Shown here piece by piece: positions 58,238 to 64,000 of a stretch of 64,000 nt of DNA. Source of the DNA: Holophagaceae bacterium (lineage in GTDB: Bacteria > Acidobacteriota > Holophagae > Holophagales > Holophagaceae). A program made the translations under genes and the position numbers. The notes beneath the pieces were generated by a model that made no database searches, was not told where the DNA came from, and saw only the letters and a program-made list of their open reading frames with translations. Each line of letters starts with the position of its first letter. Within the stretch, counting starts at the first letter, position 1. The stretch spans positions 682,001-746,000 of the forward strand of contig JAJTBS010000002.1 of assembly GCA_021286765.1 (NCBI GenBank), written 5' to 3'.

Positions 58238-59017
58238 ATGCTCGTGGACGCGCACTGCCATCTGACCGGTTCCTACCTGGCCGAAGACCAGGTGGAGGCC
58301 ACGCTGTCGCGGGCCCAGTCGCAGGGTGTGACGGGCTTCATCGCCGTGGGCACGGATCTGGAAGATTCCAGGGTGGTGCTGGCCCTCACGGCGCGCCTCC
58401 CGGAGGTCCAGGCCAGCCTCGGCGTCCATCCCCACGAGGCGAAGGGCTGGTCGCCGGAAGTGGAAGCGGAACTCCATAAACTGCTGCTCGACCCAGCCGT
58501 GCGCTTTGTCGGGGAGACGGGGCTCGACTGGCACTACGACCTGAGCCCGAGGGACGAGCAGGAAGCGGCCTTCCGCGCCCAGATCCGCCTGGCGAGGGCC
58601 CTCCGGAAGCCGCTGATGATCCACACCCGCTCGGCCCCCGAGGCCACCCTGCGCATCCTGGAGGAGGAGGCCGCCGACGCCGTGCGCGGCATCATCCACT
58701 GCTTCAGCGAGGATCGCGCCTTCGCGGCGCGGGCCCTGGACCTGGGCTTCTACCTGAGCTTCTCGGGCATCGCGACCTTCAAGAAGGCCGAGGCCGTGCG
58801 GGACGTGGCGGCCTGGGCCCCCGCCGACCGCATCCTCGTGGAGACCGACGCGCCCTTCCTGGCCCCCGTGCCCTACCGCGGAAAGCCCAACGAACCGGGC
58901 TTCGTCCGCTTCACCGCCGAGGCCGTGGCGGATCTGCGGGGCATTCCCTCCGTCCAACTCGCCGAGCTGACCACCCGGAACCTGGAGGCCCTGTGCGGCT
59001 GGGCGCCCTCTTCCTGA
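58238..59017 (+). CDS. tatD: TatD-family metal-dependent hydrolase / DNase
   Basis: 259 residues. MLVDAHCHLTGSYLAEDQVE carries the HxH metal pair, GVHPHEAKGWS and FVGETGLDWHYD a further His and the Glu, GIIHCFSEDRAFAAR the His, and ILVETDAPFLAPVPYRGKPN the catalytic Asp. The enzyme acts on DNA 3' ends or D-aminoacyl-tRNA. ATG 58238 is fixed by homology. The end overlaps the next gene start. Confidence 0.93.
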   Translation: MLVDAHCHLTGSYLAEDQVEATLSRAQSQGVTGFIAVGTDLEDSRVVLALTARLPEVQASLGVHPHEAKGWSPEVEAELHKLLLDPAVRFVGETGLDWHYDLSPRDEQEAAFRAQIRLARALRKPLMIHTRSAPEATLRILEEEAADAVRGIIHCFSEDRAFAARALDLGFYLSFSGIATFKKAEAVRDVAAWAPADRILVETDAPFLAPVPYRGKPNEPGFVRFTAEAVADLRGIPSVQLAELTTRNLEALCGWAPSS

Positions 59018-59661
59018 CTTTCGCGGCCCTGGTCGCGCCGGAGCTGGCGGCCCAGGGCCGCCAGCCGCTCCCCTGGGAGGGCCTCCAGCCCCTGGACTGG
59101 CAGGCGGGCCCCGGCGTGGCGGCCCCAGCGTCCTATGAAGCGACGCCCTCCTCAGGGCCCGTGGAAGCCAGGCTCACGGTGGATGGGACCCTCAGTGTCA
59201 AGGATGCCCGGGGCATCATCCGGCTGCAGACCGGCCTTCCCGGGCGCCCCCTCAAGGCCTGGCGGGATGGTGGCCTCCCCCTGCCGGCCCCCTCCGGCGC
59301 TTGGCCCTTCCCCACCGACTCGCCCCTGAGCCAGGGGCTGGGCGGGCTGCTCTGGGGGGCTGCGGACTTCCGGCCCTTCCTGCGGGGCTTGCTCTGGGTC
59401 ATCGAAGACGGGGAGACCGTCCTCACCGTCGCCCACCCGGCCACGGCCCGGGTCATCCACCTGCCCTTGCCGCTCGGAAGGGACCTCCATCTGAACTTCC
59501 TCCCGGACCGGCTGGAAGTGGGCGCGGGCGAGGTGGACAAGGGGTCCCCGCGGCGCTGGTCCATCCCTTGGATCGGGCTGCTTCCCCGGCTGGCGGCCCT
59601 GGGGCCGCAGGCTGGCCCGGCCAAGGCCGGTTCAGCCCTGGCTCCCTTCCCCAAGGACTGA
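58993..59661 (+). CDS. Exported protein of unknown function (222 aa)
   Basis: GTG 58993 lies inside the end of tatD (25-bp overlap), so it is likely translated by coupling. The signal peptide is MRLGALFLTFAALVAPELAA. The mature part is beta-rich and Trp/Pro-containing (WPFPTDSPLSQGLGGLLWGA, TARVIHLPLPLGRDL). No family is recognised. It precedes the FecR/DUF6600 gene but is separated from it by a sigma-54 promoter. Confidence 0.6.
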   Translation: MRLGALFLTFAALVAPELAAQGRQPLPWEGLQPLDWQAGPGVAAPASYEATPSSGPVEARLTVDGTLSVKDARGIIRLQTGLPGRPLKAWRDGGLPLPAPSGAWPFPTDSPLSQGLGGLLWGAADFRPFLRGLLWVIEDGETVLTVAHPATARVIHLPLPLGRDLHLNFLPDRLEVGAGEVDKGSPRRWSIPWIGLLPRLAALGPQAGPAKAGSALAPFPKD

Positions 59662-59683
59662 GTCCGGAGGCCGGTGGGCCACT

Positions 59684-59698
59684 TGGCACGACCCTGGC
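59684..59698 (+). promoter_or_regulatory. Sigma-54 promoter of the FecR/DUF6600 gene
   Basis: TGGCACG-ACCC-TGGC matches the sigma-54 consensus TGGCACG-N4-TTGC at all positions but one, with the -24 GG and -12 GC spaced correctly. It lies 58 bp ahead of ATG 59756, in an intergenic region. The NtrX-like activator at 47.9-49.3 kb is a possible regulator. Confidence 0.7.
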
Positions 59699-59755
59699 AG
59701 TCTCGCTGCCGGGAACCGACCCATTGGGAATCGGCATCCATCCCGCGGAGGGAAC

Positions 59756-61702
59756 ATGCGCTCGACCTTCTCATACTCCCGATTCGCCGCACTGCTGCTG
59801 CCTGCAGCGATCCTCATGGCCGGCCCGCAGGCCCCCGCCCCCGATGAAGACGAGACGTATCAAGGCGAAGCTCCCGAACGCTACGCCATGGTGCGGGCCC
59901 TCGAAGGCGAGGTGCACATCCGCAAGGGCGACCTGGACGAGACCCTCAGCCGGGGCACGCCCATCGCCGAGGGGGATGTCGTGGAAAGCCGCGGTCGTGG
60001 CGTTCTGCAACTGGGCGACGGCACCCGCGTGGCCTTCGGTGGTGCGACCCGGTTCACCGTGGCGGCCCTCTTCACCAACCGGAAGGGCGAAAAGCAGGTG
60101 CTGCTCCGCTTGGACTACGGCCGCATCCGCGTGCTGCTGGGCGGGCAGTCCGATGCCCGCTTCCGCGTGGACACACCGTCGGGCACGGCCACCTGTTTTG
60201 ACAAGGGCGGCTTCACCCTGGAAGCGGAACGGGACAAGGTGGTTCGCCTGAAGGTCCACAGCGGCCGGGTGACGTTCGCCAATGAACGCGATGAGGCCCG
60301 CGTCACCGCCGGCGAGCGGCTGACCGTGTACAGCCCCCAGGATGGCCTGGACCGCGTCCGCAGCTTCAACACCTACGAGGGCGACGAGTTCGACCGCTGG
60401 AGCGACCGGGCGGTCATCGTCCAGCGTGGCGAGAGCTGGGACCGGGTGCCTTCTGAGATCCGCTACTACGCCGATGAGCTGGACAGCAACGGCCGCTGGG
60501 TCCACTCCGATGAATTCGGCTGGGTCTGGCAGCCCAACGGCGTGGCCGAGGACTGGCGCCCCTACTACCAGGGCCGCTGGGCCCCCTACGCCGGCGGCAT
60601 GACCTGGGTGTCCGATGAGCCCTGGGCCTACGTGGCCTACCACCATGGGCGCTGGCACTGGAGCCTGGGCGTGGGCTGGTTCTGGATTCCCGGGGTCTAC
60701 TACAGCCCGGCCTGGGTGGCCTGGAACCACACGCCCGGGTACTACGGGTGGGCGCCCCTGGGCTACTACAACACGCCCTGCCATTGGGGTTACGGGTCCT
60801 GGCGCGGCGGCTTCGCCTGGAACGTGGTGGCCGTGGTCGACATCAACCTGGGCCATGTCCACCGCCACCTTCACAACGATGTCACCGTGCTGCGCCGCTT
60901 CAACGAAGGCAGCGGCGGAACCGCCTGGACCGGCGGCGGCCGCGATGTGCGGCCCCCCTGGCAGCGCTCGCCCCTGATCGTGTCGCACACGGAGTTCCGG
61001 AATCCCGGGCAGATCCAGACGGCCTTCCGGCCGGAGGTCCACCGGGAACGGCTTGTGACCTATGAGCGCCACGCCCGCGAGACCACGGGGCGCGAAGTGT
61101 TCCGCCGTGACCTCCGACCCGCAGGCCCAGTGGAGGTCCGTCCCGGCTCGCCTGCTCCGGTGCCTGCCCGCACGCCCTTCGAGGATCGCGGCCGCGCTGG
61201 CGCCGGGGATCGCGCGACCCTGCCCCGCGAACGGCCGGTGGAACCAAGGCCCCGCATGGAGGAGAAGCGCCCCGTCCAGGCGCCCCGGGAACGGCCCATG
61301 GAGCCCCGCCCCCAAGCGGAGGTGCCGCGGGAGCGTCCGGTCGAACCCAGGCAGCGGGCGGAGGACCGGCGTCCTGATCCCGCGCCGAGAGAGCGTCCCT
61401 TCGAGCCGCGGACCCGCCCCGAGGAACGCCGCCCTGAGTCCCGCACGCTGCCCGAAAAGTCGGCAGAACCCGCTCAGCGTGAGCGTCCCACCGAGGTTCG
61501 TCCCCGCTTCGATCGCGAGGAGCGCCCCCGGTTCACCGAGGAGCGGCGCCCTGAACCCGCCCAGCGTGAGCGCCCCGCCGAGGTGCGCCCCCGTGAGGAG
61601 CGGCGCCCCGAGCCCGCCCAGCGGGAGAGCCGGCCGGCCCCGAAGCCCGAGAAGCCCCGGGAGGAGAAGAAGAGTGAGGGCCCGCGGGAGTTCCGCCGCT
61701 GA
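59756..61702 (+). CDS. FecR-domain and DUF6600 exported protein with Arg/Pro/Glu repeats
   Basis: 648 residues. The signal peptide (about 1-22) is followed by a FecR domain (about 45-200; VRALEGEVHIRKGDLDETLS, DTPSGTATCFDKGGFTLEAE), then a Trp/Tyr-rich DUF6600 region (about 235-380; GWVWQPNGVAEDWRPYYQGR, WVAWNHTPGYYGWAPLGYY) and a charged tail (about 450-648) with repeats such as PRERPVEPRQRAEDRRPDPA. Such proteins are common in Acidobacteriota and Deltaproteobacteria; the function is unknown, probably at the cell envelope. It is transcribed from a sigma-54-like promoter. Confidence 0.82.
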   Translation: MRSTFSYSRFAALLLPAAILMAGPQAPAPDEDETYQGEAPERYAMVRALEGEVHIRKGDLDETLSRGTPIAEGDVVESRGRGVLQLGDGTRVAFGGATRFTVAALFTNRKGEKQVLLRLDYGRIRVLLGGQSDARFRVDTPSGTATCFDKGGFTLEAERDKVVRLKVHSGRVTFANERDEARVTAGERLTVYSPQDGLDRVRSFNTYEGDEFDRWSDRAVIVQRGESWDRVPSEIRYYADELDSNGRWVHSDEFGWVWQPNGVAEDWRPYYQGRWAPYAGGMTWVSDEPWAYVAYHHGRWHWSLGVGWFWIPGVYYSPAWVAWNHTPGYYGWAPLGYYNTPCHWGYGSWRGGFAWNVVAVVDINLGHVHRHLHNDVTVLRRFNEGSGGTAWTGGGRDVRPPWQRSPLIVSHTEFRNPGQIQTAFRPEVHRERLVTYERHARETTGREVFRRDLRPAGPVEVRPGSPAPVPARTPFEDRGRAGAGDRATLPRERPVEPRPRMEEKRPVQAPRERPMEPRPQAEVPRERPVEPRQRAEDRRPDPAPRERPFEPRTRPEERRPESRTLPEKSAEPAQRERPTEVRPRFDREERPRFTEERRPEPAQRERPAEVRPREERRPEPAQRESRPAPKPEKPREEKKSEGPREFRR

Positions 61703-61716
61703 CCCGAGGCACCCAT

Positions 61717-61751
61717 GAAGAAGGGCCCCGTTCGGGGCCCTTCTTCCTTAT
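61717..61751. terminator. Bidirectional intrinsic terminator
   Basis: GAAGAAGGGCCCCG pairs perfectly with CGGGGCCCTTCTTC around TT and is followed by CTTATTC. It lies between the convergent FecR and acyl-CoA dehydrogenase genes. Confidence 0.88.
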
Positions 61752-61763
61752 TCTCGGGGGCGC

Positions 61764-63548
61764 TCAGGCCACTTCGATGGGGTAGATCCCCTTCTGGATG
61801 AGCTCGCTGGCGATGCGGCCCCGCAGGCGGGCGCTGCTGGTGGGGTGGAACTCGGTGAAGGCCTTCACGCCGGCCAGGGCATGGCGCAGGGCCTCGCCTT
61901 CCACCACGTCGGCGCAGAGCATCCGGGCGTTGCCGTGGACCTTGTGCCAGCTCTCATTGACGAAGAGCTCCGTCATGTCGCGGGCGATCTGGGCCCAGCG
62001 GTGGCCGGACTCGACCATGCGTTCGGCGCGGACCACGGCGCTCTCCATGGCGTAGATCTCCATGAGCATGTCGCTCATGCGGGCCATGACCTCCTGGTTG
62101 TCGATGAGCTTCTGGCCCAGCACCTGGACCGCGAGGCCCGCGGCCAGCATGCACTGGCGCTTGCTCAGCTCCACGCCGTGCTTGAGCCGGGCGAGGGGGC
62201 CGGTGAAGGCCTCGGCCTTGGGTGGATTGGAGATCTCCTTGGCCACCTGCTGGCCGAACTGCATGAGGGGCAGCTCGCCCTTCATGGCCCGCTTGAGCAG
62301 GGTGCCCGCGATGAGGAGGCGGTTGATCTCGTTGGTGCCTTCGAAGATGCGGTTGATGCGGCAGTCCCGCAGGGCCTTCTCGGGCGGATACTCGGCGCTG
62401 AAGCCGTAGCCGCCATAGGCCTGCACCGCCTCGTCCGCCACGAAGAAGAGGGCCTCGCTGCCCCAGACCTTGGAGATGCTGCACTCGATGGCGTACTCGT
62501 CGATGGCGGCCATCTTGTCGGCGCCGGCGGTGGGGCTGTCCCAGCTGGTGCTGTGCAGGGCCTCGTCGATGTAGCCGATGGTGCGGAAGTTCAGGGCCTC
62601 GAGCACGAAGATCTTGGTGGCCATGTCCGCGAGCTTCTGCTGGATCATGCCGAAGGCATTGATGGACTTGCCGAACTGCTGGCGTTCGGTGGTGTAGCGG
62701 ATGGCGTATTCCAGGATCCGCTTCATGCCGCCCTGGCTGCCCAGGCCCAGCTTGAACCGGCCGATGTTGAGGATGCCGAAGGCGATCTTGTGGCCCTTGC
62801 CCACCTCGCCGAGCAGTCGGTCCTTGGGGATGCGGCAGTTCTCGAGGATGACCGTGCGGGTGGAGCTGCCCTTGATGCCGAGCTTCTTCTCCTCGGCGCC
62901 GGTGCTGATGCCAGGATCGGTCTTCTCGACGATGAAGGCGCTGAAGTGCTGACCGTCGATCTTCGCGAAGATCACGAACACATCGGCGAAGCCCGCGTTG
63001 GTGATCCACATCTTGGTGCCGTTGAGCACCCAGTGGTCGCCGTCGAGCACGGCGGTGGTCTTGGCCGCCAGGGCATCGGAGCCGCTGCCGGCCTCTGTGA
63101 GGGCGTAGGCGGCGAGCCACTCGCCCGTGGCCAGCTTGGGCAGGTAGGCCTGCTTCTGGGCCTCGGTGCCGAAGTAAACGATGGGCAGGGTGCCGATGCC
63201 GGTGTTGGCGCTGTAGGTGACCGCGAAGCTGCCCTGCTTGCTCATCTCCTCGAGGACGAGCATGGCGGTGCGCTTGTCCACGTCCATGCCCTCGAAGGCC
63301 TCGGGGATCTCCAGCCCCAGCAGGCCCAGCTCGCCCGCCTTCTTCATGAGCTCGACGCTCAGGGGCAGGTTGAGCTTGTCGATCTCCTCATCCCGGGGCA
63401 GCACTTCGCCCTGGATGAAGTCCTTGGCGGCCCGGGCGAACTCCTTGGCGTCGTCGCCGAATTCCTCCGGCGTGAACTGGGGCATGGCCCCGATGGGGGT
63501 CAGCAGGAAACTGCCTCCCTTGACCTGCTCTGCAGCAGCGTTGCTCAT
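61764..63548 (-). CDS. Acyl-CoA dehydrogenase, long (VLCAD/ACAD9-like) form
   Basis: A 594-residue flavoenzyme. The core (about 25-420) includes YALTEAGSGSDALAAKTTAV for FAD and substrate binding, and the catalytic glutamate in RIFEGTNEINRLLIAG, as in VLCAD. The C-terminal extension (about 430-594) is that of VLCAD/ACAD9-type homodimers. It oxidises acyl-CoA at the alpha-beta bond. It is read toward the terminator shared with the FecR gene, and the upstream UbiE gene is divergent. Confidence 0.93.
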   Translation of the reverse strand: MSNAAAEQVKGGSFLLTPIGAMPQFTPEEFGDDAKEFARAAKDFIQGEVLPRDEEIDKLNLPLSVELMKKAGELGLLGLEIPEAFEGMDVDKRTAMLVLEEMSKQGSFAVTYSANTGIGTLPIVYFGTEAQKQAYLPKLATGEWLAAYALTEAGSGSDALAAKTTAVLDGDHWVLNGTKMWITNAGFADVFVIFAKIDGQHFSAFIVEKTDPGISTGAEEKKLGIKGSSTRTVILENCRIPKDRLLGEVGKGHKIAFGILNIGRFKLGLGSQGGMKRILEYAIRYTTERQQFGKSINAFGMIQQKLADMATKIFVLEALNFRTIGYIDEALHSTSWDSPTAGADKMAAIDEYAIECSISKVWGSEALFFVADEAVQAYGGYGFSAEYPPEKALRDCRINRIFEGTNEINRLLIAGTLLKRAMKGELPLMQFGQQVAKEISNPPKAEAFTGPLARLKHGVELSKRQCMLAAGLAVQVLGQKLIDNQEVMARMSDMLMEIYAMESAVVRAERMVESGHRWAQIARDMTELFVNESWHKVHGNARMLCADVVEGEALRHALAGVKAFTEFHPTSSARLRGRIASELIQKGIYPIEVA

Positions 63549-63683
63549 CTCAGTCCTCCGGATTGGGTTGGTTCACGATGCAAGGCCCGGCGGCCGTTGG
63601 CTAGCCTCTACCTCTGGTCAATGGGGTGGATACTTCGGGTAGGCGGCCTCCTCTGGTTCAATGGAAGCTCCCGCGGAGGTTGG

Positions 63684-64000
63684 ATGCCGGAAGGCAGGCA
63701 AGTGCAGCAGATGTTTTCGGCCATCGCCGGGAAGTACGACCTCTTGAACCACGTGCTTTCCGGCGGCGCGGACTTCTGGTGGTGGTGGCGCATGGCGCGG
63801 GCCAGCGGCGCTGGCCCGGGGAAGCGTTTCCTGGACGTGGCCGCGGGCACCGGGGATTCCAGCCTGGCCCTCGCGCGGCGCGGCGCCGAAGTCGTCAGCA
63901 CGGACTTCACGCATGCCATGCTGCGCCTGGGACCGGCGAAATTCAGGCGCAAGGGGTTCGCCCAGCTCATCTGGGCCTCAAGTGATGCCGATGCCCAGCG
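63684..64000 (+). CDS. ubiE: UbiE/MenG-type methyltransferase (5' end, cut by window)
   Basis: 105 residues visible from ATG 63684 with GGAGG five bases ahead. QQMFSAIAGKYDLLNHVLSG is the UbiE N-terminal signature and FLDVAAGTGDSSLALARRG the AdoMet motif. It would methylate demethylmenaquinone or a ubiquinone precursor; menaquinone is likelier for an anaerobe. It is divergent from the acyl-CoA dehydrogenase. The frame is open at the window end. Confidence 0.9.
   Translation, partial: MPEGRQVQQMFSAIAGKYDLLNHVLSGGADFWWWWRMARASGAGPGKRFLDVAAGTGDSSLALARRGAEVVSTDFTHAMLRLGPAKFRRKGFAQLIWASSDADAQ

Noticed and set aside
59756-61702. Iron-siderophore FecR regulator
   Set aside because: The FecR domain here is in an exported protein with DUF6600 and no FecI sigma gene or FecA receptor is adjacent.

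Overview
The window is a strongly GC-rich stretch of a Gram-negative chromosome. The genes include several outer-membrane beta-barrels, a TonB-type protein, an OmpW homologue, a lipoprotein and Tat-exported enzymes. A respiratory molybdoenzyme locus with a DUF3373 barrel and a c-type cytochrome, tandem Rrf2 regulators, and a GVVGGV motif of the kind found in acidobacterial TonB-like proteins suggest an anaerobic or facultatively anaerobic Acidobacteriota, perhaps a Holophagae/Geothrix-like organism. That placement is inference from gene content; no 16S rRNA gene lies in the window.

Layout. 1-6.9 kb is a leftward run of envelope and small metabolic genes: a TonB-like fragment, SafE-type membrane protein, beta-barrel, DUF4342, sensor-domain protein, M14 peptidase, thioesterase, isomerase, DUF2164 and a membrane protein. 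7-12 kb runs rightward: a multi-PAS/GAF hybrid histidine kinase, an MFS transporter and a secreted protein of unknown function. 12-16.6 kb is a mixed block with an SDR fusion, an alpha/beta hydrolase, a zinc-ribbon protein, an SRAP protein, a DinB protein and a BamE-like lipoprotein. 16.6-17.9 kb is a small accessory pocket with locally lower GC, three unrecognised small genes, a strong terminator and the 3' half of a tRNA-Thr(CGU) next to the end of topA.

17.9-29.7 kb holds information-processing and redox-sensing genes: topA, dprA, rpmB, a REC-kinase, bacteriohemerythrin, a Cache-type chemoreceptor, tsaB-rimI, two tandem Rrf2 regulators with matching promoters, a degenerate GC-rich repeat tract, ompW and an orphan DNA methyltransferase. 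29.8-34.5 kb has an NtrY-like kinase, a possible 28-residue membrane peptide, an SDR, and apt-acyP-surE. 34.5-40 kb has a sigma factor translationally coupled to a membrane protein and followed by a VIT/VWA protein, then pcm and a beta-barrel. 40.1-46.8 kb is taken up by two very large exported proteins in one operon, neither of which I can assign a function. They are the best candidates here for undescribed biology.

46.8-47.45 kb is a tRNA-Pro(GGG) gene with a duplicated 3' end and terminator. 47.5-55.8 kb is a leftward respiratory locus that reads, in transcription order, c-type cytochrome, DUF3373 barrel, Tat-exported Mo-bis-MGD reductase, four-cluster ferredoxin subunit, NrfD/PsrC membrane anchor, TorD chaperone, NtrX-like sigma-54 activator and MerR regulator. 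A CRP/FNR-type palindrome lies upstream of it. Cofactor genes (mobA, moaA) and a [2Fe-2S] protein follow across the intergenic region, so enzyme, chaperone, cofactor supply and regulation are grouped. 58.2-64 kb holds tatD, a small exported protein, a FecR/DUF6600 protein behind a good sigma-54 promoter match, a long-type acyl-CoA dehydrogenase and the start of a UbiE-type methyltransferase.
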